Shown here: positions 1-8,633 of the stretch, piece by piece
Layout: each line of letters opens with the position of its first letter
Position numbering within the stretch: position 1 is the stretch's first letter
Translations under genes and position numbers: made by a program
The notes under the pieces: generated by a model
Told to the model about the DNA's origin: nothing
Seen by the model: the letters and a program-made list of their open reading frames with translations, nothing else
The model's database searches: none
Assembly: GCA_017792425.1 (NCBI GenBank)
Contig: CP051233.1
Span: 1,398,402 to 1,462,401 of the forward strand
DNA from: Thalassovita sp.
GTDB lineage: Bacteria; Pseudomonadota; Alphaproteobacteria; Rhodobacterales; Rhodobacteraceae
DNA: 64,000 nt
Direction of reading: 5' to 3'

Positions 1-416
1 ACATGGGTAGCCACGGCATCGGCGTGTCGCGCCTGATCGGCGCCATCATCGAGGCCAGCCATGACGACAACGGCATCATCTGGCCCGAGGGCGTGACCCC
101 GTTCCATGTCGGGATCGTCAACCTGAAACAGGGTGACGCCGAGGCCGACGCCGCCTGCGACGCGCTGTACGGCAGCTTCACCGCCCTGGGGCTGGAACCG
201 CTCTACGATGACCGCAACGAACGCGCCGGCGGCAAGTTCGCGACGATGGACCTGATCGGCCTGCCGTGGCGCATCACCGTTGGCCCCCGCGGGCTGAAGA
301 ACGGCGTCGTGGAACTGACCTGCCGCCGCACCGGCACCTCTGAAGAACTGCCGCCTGAACAGGCCGTCGAGAGAGTGGCGAAAATCTACGCAGGCCACAT
401 GGTGCGCGGTCTTTGA
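1..416 (+). CDS. proS: prolyl-tRNA synthetase, C-terminal part (5' truncated by window)
   Basis: This is the 3' end of a class II prolyl-tRNA synthetase, which charges tRNA-Pro in the cytoplasm. The open frame enters from before base 1. The first visible residues include GSHGIGVSR, the class II motif 3 region, and the rest (GIIWPEGVTPFHV, YDDRNERAGGKFATMDL) is a typical anticodon-binding domain ending 137 residues later. The ending without an extra zinc-like domain fits the short alphaproteobacterial ProS form. A terminator-like hairpin follows at 458-499, so it probably ends its transcription unit before lolC. The start codon lies outside the window. Confidence 0.93.
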   Translation, partial: MGSHGIGVSRLIGAIIEASHDDNGIIWPEGVTPFHVGIVNLKQGDAEADAACDALYGSFTALGLEPLYDDRNERAGGKFATMDLIGLPWRITVGPRGLKNGVVELTCRRTGTSEELPPEQAVERVAKIYAGHMVRGL

Positions 417-457
417 CCTGACACAACGGGCATTTTCAGGCCCAAGTACCCATTACG

Positions 458-499
458 CCGCCCCCTTCGTCCGTGCTGGCGTTGGGGGCGGTTTCTTTT
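458..499 (+). terminator. Rho-independent terminator after proS
   Basis: An 8-bp GC stem (ccgccccc at 458-465 pairing with gggggcgg at 484-491) encloses an 18-nt loop and is followed by a T-rich tract (tttctttt, 492-499). It lies 42 bases after the proS stop and 84 bases before lolC. Confidence 0.7.
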
Positions 500-582
500 C
501 GGTCATCCGGGTCATCCACGCACCGCTTGACCTTCGTGCTGCGGGCGTCCACTTACTTCCTCAGGCAGCAAGAGGACCGCCC

Positions 583-1872
583 ATGACGAACTCCACCGCC
601 CCTTTCGCGCGTTTCGAATGGATGATCGCGTGGCGGTATCTGCGCGCCCGCCGGGCCGAAGGCGGGGTCAGCGTCATGACCTGGATCAGCCTCATCGGCA
701 TTACCCTTGCCGTGTTCGCGCTGATTGCCACATTGGCGGTCCGGTCTGGTTTTCGGGCGGAATTCGTGGATACGATTCTGGGCGCGAATGCGCATGTCAC
801 CGTTTACAATATCGGCAGGGTGGATGCTGTCACCGGGCTGATCGACCGGACGTTCCCTGACTATGCCGAACGGGCTGATGCTATCCGTGCGATCCCCGGC
901 GTCACCCATGTCGCGCCGCTGGTCAAGGGGCAGGTCATGGCCAACGCACGTGGCCGAAACGCGGGGGTAGAAGTGTTCGGGATCGCGCTGGAAGATCTGA
1001 AGAACATTCCCCGCATCGCTCACCCCGAAGACTTTGCCGGTACGCTGGATCATTTTGACCAAGGCATCGCCATCGGGTCCGGTGTGGCGCGTGAACTGGG
1101 GGTTAGCATTGGCGACAAGGTGAAACTGATCTCGCCAAACGGGGTCAAGACCGCCTTTGGCACCAGTCCGCGCGTGGTGGCCTATGACGTGGTCTATGTG
1201 TTTACAGCCGGACGCTATGATATCGACCGTACGCGGGTCTACATGCCGTTCAGGGCTGCTCAGGATTTCTTTAACCGCGAAAGCGTGGCGGATGAGCTGG
1301 AGGTCATGGTTGCCGATCCCGAAACCGTTGACGACATGGCGCTGGCATTGCTGGAGGTCAGCGGCGAGCGTGGACAGATCTGGACCTGGCGCGACGCCAG
1401 CGGCGGCTTTCTGCGGGCCTTGGATATAGAGGACAACGTGATGTTCGTGATCCTCTCGATCCTGGTGCTGATCGCGTCCATGAACATCGTGTCCGGCCTG
1501 ATCATGCTGGTGAAGAACAAGGGCCGGGACATCGGCATCCTGCGTACGATGGGCCTGACCGAAGGCGCAGTTCTGCGCGTGTTCTTCATCTGCGGGGCGT
1601 TCACCGGGGTCATCGGCACCGTGTTCGGGGTGATCCTGGGGTGTCTCTTCGCGGTCTACATCGACCCGATCTTCAGCTTTGTGAACTACGTGGCGGGTGG
1701 GGGCGTCTGGGATCCGGCGGTACGTGGGATTTACCAATTGCCCGCGCAATTGCGGCTGGCTGATGTCATGTCCGCGGTGACTCTGTCGTTGTCACTCAGC
1801 TTCATCGTGACGATCTTTCCGGCGCGCCGCGCCGCCCGTATGAACCCGGTAGAGGCGCTGCGCTATGAATGA
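583..1872 (+). CDS. lolC: lipoprotein-releasing ABC transporter permease (LolC/LolE family)
   Basis: This inner-membrane FtsX-type permease extracts mature lipoproteins from the inner membrane for transfer to LolA. The 429-residue protein has the family layout: an N-terminal transmembrane helix (about residues 25-48), a large periplasmic MacB-like domain, and three C-terminal helices in the FtsX region ending in FPARRAARMNPVEALRYE. The ATG is preceded by aagagga at a suitable distance. It overlaps lolD by 8 bases, so the two are translated together. Only one permease gene is present, as is usual in alphaproteobacteria, where a single LolC/E-like (LolF-type) protein may serve both roles. Confidence 0.9.
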   Translation: MTNSTAPFARFEWMIAWRYLRARRAEGGVSVMTWISLIGITLAVFALIATLAVRSGFRAEFVDTILGANAHVTVYNIGRVDAVTGLIDRTFPDYAERADAIRAIPGVTHVAPLVKGQVMANARGRNAGVEVFGIALEDLKNIPRIAHPEDFAGTLDHFDQGIAIGSGVARELGVSIGDKVKLISPNGVKTAFGTSPRVVAYDVVYVFTAGRYDIDRTRVYMPFRAAQDFFNRESVADELEVMVADPETVDDMALALLEVSGERGQIWTWRDASGGFLRALDIEDNVMFVILSILVLIASMNIVSGLIMLVKNKGRDIGILRTMGLTEGAVLRVFFICGAFTGVIGTVFGVILGCLFAVYIDPIFSFVNYVAGGGVWDPAVRGIYQLPAQLRLADVMSAVTLSLSLSFIVTIFPARRAARMNPVEALRYE

Positions 1873-2548
1873 TCCCGTGCTGGAATTGGCTGGTGTCCAC
1901 AAAACCTATAACAAGGGCCTGCCCGGAGAGGTGCAGGTGCTGCAAGGTGCCGACCTGACTGTCAGGCACGGTGAAATCGTCGCGTTAGTCGCGCCTTCGG
2001 GGGCAGGAAAATCAACGCTGTTGCACATCGCGGGGCTGTTGGACACGCCGGATGAAGGCGCTGTCAGGATTTGCGGGGCGGACATGGTCGGCCAGTCGGA
2101 TCGCAAGCGGACAGCGGTGCGGCGGAAGGACGTGGGATTTGTCTATCAGTTTCATCACCTTCTGCCAGAATTCTCTGCGCTGGAAAACGTGATGCTGCCG
2201 CAATTGGCCGATGGCGTGTCCCCGAGCGAGGCGCAGGTCCGTGCGGCGGACCTGTTGTGCCGCGTCGGTGTCGAAGCCCGCGCCGAGCACCGCCCCGCGG
2301 CCCTGTCCGGGGGGGAACAGCAACGCGTCGCCTTGTGTCGGGCGCTGGCGAATGAACCCAGGTTGCTGCTGGCGGATGAACCGACTGGCAACCTTGACCC
2401 GGAAACATCTGCGCATGTGTTTGACACCCTGTTGGGGCTGGTGCGTCGTACCGGAATGGCCGCGCTGATTGCGACGCACAACTTGGAACTGGCGGCCCGG
2501 ATGGACCGGGTATTGCGCATGGACAAGGGCGTCCTGACCGCAGGCTAG
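1865..2548 (+). CDS. lolD: lipoprotein-releasing ABC transporter ATP-binding protein LolD
   Basis: This is the ATPase partner of the upstream permease, powering lipoprotein release from the inner membrane. The 227-residue protein shows Walker A APSGAGKST (residues 43-51), the signature LSGGEQQRVAL, Walker B LLLADEPTGNLD and the H-loop ATH. The length and LSGGEQQR signature are typical of the LolD/MacB subfamily. It starts inside the last codons of lolC and ends by overlapping the tail of the convergent transporter gene by 4 bases (2545-2548). Confidence 0.92.
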   Translation: MNDPVLELAGVHKTYNKGLPGEVQVLQGADLTVRHGEIVALVAPSGAGKSTLLHIAGLLDTPDEGAVRICGADMVGQSDRKRTAVRRKDVGFVYQFHHLLPEFSALENVMLPQLADGVSPSEAQVRAADLLCRVGVEARAEHRPAALSGGEQQRVALCRALANEPRLLLADEPTGNLDPETSAHVFDTLLGLVRRTGMAALIATHNLELAARMDRVLRMDKGVLTAG

Positions 2549-2994
2549 GCCTTTTGCGCCATATAGACACCCGCCGACATCAGGAAGATGCCGATGGTCC
2601 GGTTCAGCGTCAGCGGGTTCAGCCGGGCGCCGAACAGGCCATAGTGGTCGATCACCGCGGCGCTGATCAATTGGCCCAGCAGCACGAAAAACACCGCGTT
2701 GCCAACGCCGAATTTCGGCGCGACCCAGGTGACGGACAGCACGTAGAACAACACAAGAAGCCCCGCCAGGAACAGGTGTTTCGGTGCGCTTGCCGCCAGG
2801 GCCAGCGGGGCCGGCCCATGGAGTATCACTGCGATGCAAGCCCCTGTAAAGGCGACACAAAACAGGATGGCAGCCGCCGCAACGGGTGATCCGATCCGCA
2901 CCCCCAACTGGGCGTTCAGCGCGGCCAGGATCGGGATGCCGATCCCGGCGGCCAGCATGGTCAGGGCATAGGTCATCGTGGGGGACATGGTCAT
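2545..2994 (-). CDS. DMT-family small membrane transporter (DUF606/YdcZ type)
   Basis: This 149-residue protein is nearly all hydrophobic, with about five predicted membrane helices, matching the half-length DMT/DUF606 (YdcZ-like) family. Members have about half the helices of full EamA transporters and probably act as dimers or pairs; the substrate is unknown. It lies 3 bases downstream of the thioesterase gene on the same strand, so the two are probably co-transcribed, and it converges with lolD with a 4-base overlap. No substrate can be inferred from context. Confidence 0.75.
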   Translation of the reverse strand: MTMSPTMTYALTMLAAGIGIPILAALNAQLGVRIGSPVAAAAILFCVAFTGACIAVILHGPAPLALAASAPKHLFLAGLLVLFYVLSVTWVAPKFGVGNAVFFVLLGQLISAAVIDHYGLFGARLNPLTLNRTIGIFLMSAGVYMAQKA

Positions 2995-2997
2995 TCC

Positions 2998-3408
2998 TTA
3001 CGGGCAGAAGAAAGTTGCCGTAGCGGTGGCGACGGGTTTGTCCGAGGGCAGGGCGGTCATCATCGCGTTGCAAAACATCAACGCCTTGCCTGCCCGTACC
3101 ACGTGCGCTTCGCAGCGGATGCTGTCGCCGGTACCGGGGCGCAGGAATTGCGTGTCCAGGTTGGTGGTGGCGATGGGGCGGAAGTCCCCCAACGCCCCTA
3201 GGCAGGCGATCGCCATAGACGTGTCTGCCATTGCCGCAAGTGCTTGGCCGGAAACGATTCCTCCGTGTCGGGCCAGTTGATCTGTCAATGGCATGGTCAG
3301 TACGGCATGTTGGTCACTGATGTCCGTGATCGTCAGGTCCAGCGCCTTTACCCAAGGGGCAAAGCCATCTTCCAGAAATGCCTCGGCCTGCGCTATGGTC
3401 AGCGTCAT
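2998..3408 (-). CDS. PaaI-family hotdog thioesterase
   Basis: A 136-residue single-domain hotdog protein of the PaaI/YbgC acyl-CoA thioesterase group. The family signature is visible as ARHGGIVSGQALAAMADTSM, the region that carries the active-site Asp/Glu and the HGG turn. It probably hydrolyses an acyl- or aryl-CoA thioester in the cytoplasm. It is the first gene of a two-gene minus-strand unit with the DMT transporter and is divergent from the cytochrome c pair, sharing the intergenic region 3409-3555. No phenylacetate genes are nearby, so the substrate is open. Confidence 0.8.
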   Translation of the reverse strand: MTLTIAQAEAFLEDGFAPWVKALDLTITDISDQHAVLTMPLTDQLARHGGIVSGQALAAMADTSMAIACLGALGDFRPIATTNLDTQFLRPGTGDSIRCEAHVVRAGKALMFCNAMMTALPSDKPVATATATFFCP

Positions 3409-3485
3409 GTGGTGGATTCTCCCTCGTTCCGCGGCAGAATGGCGAAGGGTCGCGGGTTTGTCACGCTCCGATGCAGGCAGGCGAC

Positions 3486-3499
3486 ATGATACGGATCAA
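3486..3499 (+). promoter_or_regulatory. FNR/FnrL-like box upstream of cytochrome c pair
   Basis: The sequence ATGAT-acgg-ATCAA matches the FNR consensus TTGAT-N4-ATCAA at 9 of 10 fixed positions. It ends exactly 56 bases before the chosen ATG at 3556. A perfect box sits at the same distance from ppk2 (17318-17331). That distance fits class II activation (box centred near -41.5) with a short leader. Binding is inferred. Confidence 0.5.
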
Positions 3500-3555
3500 A
3501 GCCGCCCCGCCCGAGATGTGGGACCATGAGCAAAGGGGCAAGCATGGAGGATACG

Positions 3556-3951
3556 ATGCGGGTTCTGACTTTGGCAGCAGCAATCACAGCAGCCGCAACA
3601 GGTGTGTGGGCGCAAGATGTGGGGTATGGGCAGGAATTGTACACCAAGCATTGCGCCACCTGTCATGGCACGGCAGCGGATGGGCAAGGGCCGATGGCCC
3701 CGGCGCTGGTGGTGCAGCCAAAGGATTTGACGACGCTGACGGCGGAAAACGGGGGCGAGTTTCCCTTGCTACGGGTGATCCGGCGCATTGACGGGCGTGA
3801 GCCGCTGGTCAGCCACGGCAGCGCTATGCCGGTTTACGGCGAGTTTTTCGAAGGCGATGACACCGCCATGAAAACCACCAGTGGGCAGCCGGTGTTGATG
3901 AGCCGGGCGATCGCCGATCTGGTCGCCTTCCTGATGTCTGTCCAACGCTGA
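3556..3951 (+). CDS. small periplasmic c-type cytochrome
   Basis: A 131-residue monohaem cytochrome c with a Sec signal peptide (cleavage near ALA-type VWAQ, residues 16-20) and the haem motif CATCH (C33, C36, H37). A later Met in SAMPVYGEFF is a plausible axial ligand. I chose the ATG at 3556 over upstream ATGs at 3526 and 3544 because ggagg lies 5 bases before it and because it puts the signal peptide at the N-terminus. It probably carries electrons in the periplasm; no oxidase or dehydrogenase partner is adjacent. The following gene encodes a second, lipid-anchored cytochrome 10 bases downstream. Confidence 0.85.
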   Translation: MRVLTLAAAITAAATGVWAQDVGYGQELYTKHCATCHGTAADGQGPMAPALVVQPKDLTTLTAENGGEFPLLRVIRRIDGREPLVSHGSAMPVYGEFFEGDDTAMKTTSGQPVLMSRAIADLVAFLMSVQR

Positions 3952-3961
3952 GGGGGCCGCG

Positions 3962-4363
3962 ATGCGCAGAGCATTTTTATTGTCCGGGGCGTTCATCCTG
4001 GCTGCGTGCCAGCCGGACTGGATGCCGGAACCTGTTGAAGGACAAAGACTTTTCGCGGACAATTGCGCGGTATGCCACGGGATGGACGGGCGCGGCGGCG
4101 GGGATTTGGCGGCTGATCTGGACACGGCCCCTGCGGACCTGACGCTGATCAGCCGAAGGGCGGGCGGGGTGTTTCCGACCGCCGGGGTATTGTCGCAGAT
4201 CGACGGCTATACGCGGATGAAAGGGCGCGACCAGGTGATGCCGGAATACGGTGCCTTGCTGCGTGGCGATACCGTGCCGGTGCAATTGGCCGAAGACGAG
4301 TTTTCCCCCGTGCCACGCCCGTTGGCAGCATTGGTGACCTACCTGGAAAGCATTCAACGCTAA
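3962..4363 (+). CDS. c-type cytochrome lipoprotein
   Basis: A 133-residue monohaem cytochrome c that begins with a lipoprotein signal (ILAAC, acylated Cys16) and carries the haem motif CAVCH (C35, C38, H39). It resembles its upstream neighbour along the length (YGxLLRGD, PRPLAALVTYLESIQR versus ADLVAFLMSVQR), so the pair probably arose by duplication, one soluble and one membrane-tethered. Together they could pass electrons along the membrane surface. The gene's last 4 bases overlap the convergent lipoprotein gene. Confidence 0.85.
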   Translation: MRRAFLLSGAFILAACQPDWMPEPVEGQRLFADNCAVCHGMDGRGGGDLAADLDTAPADLTLISRRAGGVFPTAGVLSQIDGYTRMKGRDQVMPEYGALLRGDTVPVQLAEDEFSPVPRPLAALVTYLESIQR

Positions 4364-5034
4364 GTGCAGATGCCCTGCGTCCGGGCGTCTTTCCATGGGA
4401 CAAAGGCATGATTTTCAACGATTTCTGACAACCTGGCCACGGGCATGTGCTGGGCCAGAAGGGCATGCAGCCGCTGTGTCCGGGCGGCCTTTGGGGCCAA
4501 GGCGCGGCAGCATGTGTATTCCTCGACGATCGCGGCCTGTTGTTCGTAGGGGTAGGACAGAAAATCAGGTTTCGACGTGATCTCAAAGAGATAGGGGTCA
4601 TGTCCGGGAGCATGTTCCTGCGCGGCCCGCAGCGGGTGATAGCCGGTCCGGTCGCGGTTCTGCCACTGCCAGACATGGGTCATTTCATGCGCCAACAGCA
4701 TCAGCGCATAAAGGTTTGCCTTGCCGCCAGATCCGTGGCCGTAGTCATTCAGATACAGATCGCGGCGATAAAAAACCTTGTTGAACAATGAGATAGCGCC
4801 CGGACTGGTGGTGAATTCGGGGCCGGGCGGGGGTGGCATGACACGTTCCATGCAGGTCACGCGGGGGCGGGCGCGGTAGCGGACGGTATAGCTTTCGGCG
4901 ATGTGACCACGGACAAAACGAACGCGGGAGGTGTCGATCTGGGCACCGAAAATCGTGCTGGAAAAGGCCATTTCGTTCGGCGTCATCGGACGTCCGCAGG
5001 CAGCCAGCAGCAGGAATAAGAGCACGAAACGCAT
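4360..5034 (-). CDS. putative zinc metallopeptidase-like lipoprotein
   Basis: A 224-residue protein with a short lipoprotein signal ending in LLLAAC (Cys13). Residues 116-120 read HEMTH within AHEMTHVWQWQNRD, an HExxH motif like that of gluzincin-type metallopeptidases and DUF4157-like domains; downstream glutamates (IVEEYTCC) could supply a third metal ligand. I do not recognise a characterised family. Its site would be the periplasm, anchored to a membrane. It is transcribed alone, convergent with the cytochrome pair. Activity is an inference from the motif; it could also be a metal-binding protein without peptidase activity. Confidence 0.6.
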   Translation of the reverse strand: MRFVLLFLLLAACGRPMTPNEMAFSSTIFGAQIDTSRVRFVRGHIAESYTVRYRARPRVTCMERVMPPPPGPEFTTSPGAISLFNKVFYRRDLYLNDYGHGSGGKANLYALMLLAHEMTHVWQWQNRDRTGYHPLRAAQEHAPGHDPYLFEITSKPDFLSYPYEQQAAIVEEYTCCRALAPKAARTQRLHALLAQHMPVARLSEIVENHAFVPWKDARTQGICT

Positions 5035-5385
5035 GCGGTGATTAGGGCGGAAACGAGGCGGTAAGGAAAGGTTAATCTGTCAAGCCGTACGGTTCAGCAC
5101 GTGAAACGTACGAGTCGCCTACCGTGAAACACCTCACTCGCCGCAAGCCTTTGTTAACGGCTGGCCGGTATCGTCGGATCAGGCGGACAATGTCGCGGGA
5201 TTCGCGTGATGGACGGGGATGATGGGTAGTTTGTTAGTTTCAGTTCTTGCCGGATGGTCACTGGCGGCGCTTTGGTTGGGCCGCATGTGCCTTGGCGCGG
5301 TGTGTGTTCGCCAGCCCTTGTTGACTGCTCACGCTCTGGCCTGTCAGGCATATGTATTACCAGCGACAGCGCAACACAGGCGCCG
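5035..5385. other. non-coding interval between two minus-strand genes
   Basis: About 350 bases with no convincing gene. It holds the promoter region of the HExxH lipoprotein gene on the minus strand and the trailer beyond the icd terminator. The plus-strand frame opening at 5219 begins with a hydrophobic stretch but only continues as the antisense of icd, so I do not call it. Confidence 0.5.
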
Positions 5386-5419
5386 ACGAAAAACGCCCGC
5401 GGGATGTCCGCGGGCGTTT
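5386..5419 (-). terminator. Rho-independent terminator after icd
   Basis: A perfect 12-bp stem (aaacgcccgcgg at 5391-5402 pairing with 5408-5419) has a 5-nt loop. Read on the minus strand it is followed by a run of T (complement of the A-run at 5388-5393). It sits 22 bases after the icd stop codon. Confidence 0.85.
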
Positions 5420-5440
5420 CAAGGGTCCGGTGCGCCAGGA

Positions 5441-7663
5441 TCAGCCGATGATCGCGTTCAGCGTGGCCGAGGGGCGCATGATCTGGGCCTTCAGCGCGGC
5501 CGAGGGGCGGTAGTAGCCGCCGATGTCGGCAGGCTGGCCCTGAACGGCCGCGATTTCGGCCAGGATCGCCGCTTCGCCGTCGGCCAGCGCCTTGGCGACG
5601 GGCGCGAACTGGGCGGCCAGGTCGGCGTCGTCGGACTGGGCGGCCAGTGCTTCGGCCCAATAGCGGGCGAACCAGTAGTGGCTGTCGCGGTTGTCCGGCT
5701 GACCCACCTTGCGCTCGGGCGAGCGGTTGTGGTCCAGGATGCCCTGGGTCGCGGCCTCGGCGGCGTTGCCCAGAACGCCGGCCTTGGGGTTGCCCTTGGC
5801 GTCGGCCAGGAAGTTCAGCGATTCCGACAGGGCGCAGAATTCGCCCATCGAGTCCCAGCGCAGGTGGTTTTCGTTGACCAGCTGTTCGACGTGCTTGGGG
5901 GCAGACCCGCCGGCACCGGTTTCGAACATGCCGCCACCGGCCATCAGGCCGACGATCGACAGCATCTTGGCCGAGGTGCCCAGTTCCAGGATCGGGAACA
6001 GGTCGGTCAGATAGTCGCGCAGCACGTTGCCGGTGATGGCGATGGTGTCACCGCCCGCGGTGATGGTTTCCAGCGAGGCGCGGGTGGCTTCGCGGGGGGC
6101 CAGGATCTCGAACTTGTCGGCGACGCCTGCGGCCTCCAGCGCGGGTTTGACATAGGCGATCAGCTGGGCGTCATGGGCGCGGTTGGCATCCAGCCAAAAG
6201 ATCGAGCGGTAGCCGGTCAGGCGCTGACGGTCGATCGACAGCTGGATCCAGTTCTCGATCGGGGCCTTCTTCACGGTGCAGGCACGCCAGATGTCCCCGG
6301 CCTCGACCTCGTGCGCGTGCAGGGTTTCGCCGTTGGCCAGAACGACGCGGATGGTGCCGTCTGCGGGGGCCTCGAACGTGGTCGGGTGCGAGCCGTATTC
6401 CTCGGCCTTCTGGGCCATCAGGCCGATGTTCTGAACGGTGCCGGCAGTGGCCGGGTTCAGCGCGCCGTTGGCCTTGAAGAAGTTGATCGCCTCGTCATAG
6501 ACCGGGGCATAGCAGTTGTCGGGGATGACGCAGTTGCTGTCGCCCTCGTTGCCGTCCGGGCCCCAGCCCTTGCCGCCGGCGCGGATCAACGCAGGCATGG
6601 AAGCGTCGATGATGACGTCCGAGGGCACATGCAGGTTGGTGATGCCCTTGTCCGAGTTCACCATGTACATCGGCGGGCGTTGGGCGGTCAGGGCGTCGAT
6701 GTCGGCCTGGATCGCGGCAGCATTGGGCATGGCGGCGATTTTCGCCAGCACGTCGCCCATGCCCGAGTTCGGGTTCACACCGGCGGCTTCCAGGTCCGCG
6801 CCGTATTTTTCGAACACCGGGGCCAGCCACACCTTGACCGCATGGCCGAAGATGATCGGGTCAGAGACCTTCATCATGGTGGCCTTCATGTGCAACGAAA
6901 ACAGGATGCCGTCCTTCTTGGTGTTCTCGATTTCCTGCGCCAGGAAGGCCGACAGGGCCTTGGCGGACATGAAGGTGGCGTCCACGACTTCGCCGTCGAT
7001 CAGTTTCCAGCCGTCCTTCAGCACGGTCACGGCGCCGTCCTTGCCAACGAATTCGATCTTCGCGGCACCGGCCTGCGCGGCGGTCAGGGTGGCGGAGACC
7101 TCGTTGGCGTAGAAATCGTCGCCCGACATGGAGGAAACGTGGGTTTTCGAGGTCGATTCCCACTTGCCCATGCGGTGCGGGTTCTTCTGGGCGTAGTTCT
7201 TCACGGCGCGGGCGGCGCGGCGGTCAGAGTTGCCTTCGCGCAGGACCGGGTTCACGGCAGAGCCCTTGATCGCGTCATAGCGGGCGCGGATCGCCTTTTC
7301 GGCGTCGGTCTGCGGGGCCTCGGGGTAGTTGGGGATGTCGTAGCCCTGCGCCTGCAGTTCCTTGATCGCGGCGTTCAACTGCGGCACCGAAGCCGAGATG
7401 TTCGGCAGCTTGATGACGTTGGCGCCGGGGGTTTTCACCAGTTCACCCAGCGCGGCCAGGTCATCGGACTGGCGCTGCGCGTCGGTCAGGTTTTCGGGGA
7501 AGGTGGCAATGATGCGGCCCGCCAGCGAAATATCCGGGGTGCCAACGGTGACGCCCGCCGCCGAAACGAATTTGCGGATGATGGGCAGGAACGAAGCGGA
7601 GGCCAGCTCGGGCGCTTCGTCTACAATGGTATACAAAATGTCGGGGGTCGCGTTTTCAGCCAT
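5441..7663 (-). CDS. icd: NADP-dependent isocitrate dehydrogenase, monomeric type
   Basis: Oxidative decarboxylation of isocitrate to 2-oxoglutarate with NADP+ in the TCA cycle. The 740-residue length and sequence (NATPDILYTIVDEAPELAS at the start, DDFYANEVS, LHMKATMMKVSDPIIFGH, AGGGMFETGAGGSAPKHVEQ) identify the monomeric IDH II family, unrelated in length to the dimeric 45-kDa enzyme. The frame is open to 7801, but the ATG at 7661-7663 is chosen because MAENATPDIL is the conserved start of the family and aaaggt precedes it. The gene is alone between the tonB operon and a strong terminator. Confidence 0.96.
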   Translation of the reverse strand: MAENATPDILYTIVDEAPELASASFLPIIRKFVSAAGVTVGTPDISLAGRIIATFPENLTDAQRQSDDLAALGELVKTPGANVIKLPNISASVPQLNAAIKELQAQGYDIPNYPEAPQTDAEKAIRARYDAIKGSAVNPVLREGNSDRRAARAVKNYAQKNPHRMGKWESTSKTHVSSMSGDDFYANEVSATLTAAQAGAAKIEFVGKDGAVTVLKDGWKLIDGEVVDATFMSAKALSAFLAQEIENTKKDGILFSLHMKATMMKVSDPIIFGHAVKVWLAPVFEKYGADLEAAGVNPNSGMGDVLAKIAAMPNAAAIQADIDALTAQRPPMYMVNSDKGITNLHVPSDVIIDASMPALIRAGGKGWGPDGNEGDSNCVIPDNCYAPVYDEAINFFKANGALNPATAGTVQNIGLMAQKAEEYGSHPTTFEAPADGTIRVVLANGETLHAHEVEAGDIWRACTVKKAPIENWIQLSIDRQRLTGYRSIFWLDANRAHDAQLIAYVKPALEAAGVADKFEILAPREATRASLETITAGGDTIAITGNVLRDYLTDLFPILELGTSAKMLSIVGLMAGGGMFETGAGGSAPKHVEQLVNENHLRWDSMGEFCALSESLNFLADAKGNPKAGVLGNAAEAATQGILDHNRSPERKVGQPDNRDSHYWFARYWAEALAAQSDDADLAAQFAPVAKALADGEAAILAEIAAVQGQPADIGGYYRPSAALKAQIMRPSATLNAIIG

Positions 7664-7850
7664 TTTTTCTACCTTTCTTTGTTTTGGTAGCAGAGATGTG
7701 ACGAAGAGCAGCGGCGCTGCATCCCCTTTGGAGGCCCGTGTTGGCCCGGCAATGCGGGGCGGGCGAGTGTTTCCGAGCCCCCAATAGAACAAGGGGCGCA
7801 AAAGATCAATTCGTCAGTGGCGGTTTTCTGCGGTCTTGGTGCCGCAGGGG

Positions 7851-8633
7851 TCAGCCGTCGAACCGGATAGACAGGTTGAAGCCGTGGCTGGCGCCGGACA
7901 GGCCCTGCGGGGCGGCGGGGAAGCGGCCCGCGCGCTGGACGGCCTGCACGGCGGCGCGGTCCAGCGCGGTGTTGCCGGAAGGACGGCGGACGCTGACGCC
8001 CAGAAGGCGGCCATCGGCAGCGACGGACAGCTGCAGCCCAACGGTGCCACTGCGGCCGCGGGCGGCGCTGGGATAACGTTTGCGGCGTTCGATCCGGGTC
8101 AGGATCTGCGCGCCCCATTGCGCGGTCAGGCTGCGGGTCTGGGCAGGGGACAGGCTGGCCTGCGGTGCATTGGACTGGCCCGCCGCGCCTGATTTCCCTT
8201 TGCCGGCCGCGGTCTGTTTCGGGCTGGGGGCGGGGGCGGGTGGTTTCGGCGCTGCGGTCTTGGGCGGTTCGGGCGGCTGGGGCGTGGCCGGGGCGGTGTC
8301 CAGCGTGGGCGGTGTTGCGCTGTCCGGCTGCGGCAGTGACAGGCCGGGCTGCGACGGGCGCGGCGCGGTGGGGCTGTCCGTGGCGCGGGGCGGGGTTCGA
8401 TCGGACGCGGGGGGCAGCGGGGCGGCGATGGCGGGGGTGACCTGCGGCGGGGTTTCCCATTTGCGCACAAGTGCGGCCATGCTGGCGCTGGTGGCTGTCA
8501 GGGTCAACCGGTCCTGCCCGCCGTCGCCTGCCGCCCCGGCCGCACCCGACGGGGCGGTGACGAAGGACAGCGCCAACAGGTGCAGCCCGGCCGCCGCCCC
8601 AAGGAACAGCGCGGCTTCGAACGGGCGCTTCAT
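7851..8633 (-). CDS. tonB: TonB energy-transducing protein
   Basis: A 260-residue TonB-like protein that would transmit proton-motive energy from ExbB/ExbD to outer-membrane receptors. It has an N-terminal membrane anchor (about residues 6-25, with His18 in LHLLALSF, reminiscent of the anchor His of TonB), a long Pro/Ala-rich periplasmic spacer (about 60-145) and a C-terminal TonB domain including YPSAARGRSGTVGLQLSV and VQRAGRFPAAP. It is the last gene of exbB-exbD-exbD-tonB, overlapping the upstream exbD by 4 bases. No receptor gene is adjacent, so the ligand is unknown. Confidence 0.88.
   Translation of the reverse strand: MKRPFEAALFLGAAAGLHLLALSFVTAPSGAAGAAGDGGQDRLTLTATSASMAALVRKWETPPQVTPAIAAPLPPASDRTPPRATDSPTAPRPSQPGLSLPQPDSATPPTLDTAPATPQPPEPPKTAAPKPPAPAPSPKQTAAGKGKSGAAGQSNAPQASLSPAQTRSLTAQWGAQILTRIERRKRYPSAARGRSGTVGLQLSVAADGRLLGVSVRRPSGNTALDRAAVQAVQRAGRFPAAPQGLSGASHGFNLSIRFDG

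Noticed and set aside
3526..3555. Upstream starts for the first cytochrome c (3526, 3544)
   Set aside because: They place charged residues ahead of the signal peptide, and ggagg precedes the ATG at 3556. The inferred transcription start near 3534 would also exclude 3526.
5219..7690. Plus-strand open frame of 823 codons opposite icd
   Set aside because: It is the antisense of a clear monomeric icd gene; long antisense frames are common at this GC content.
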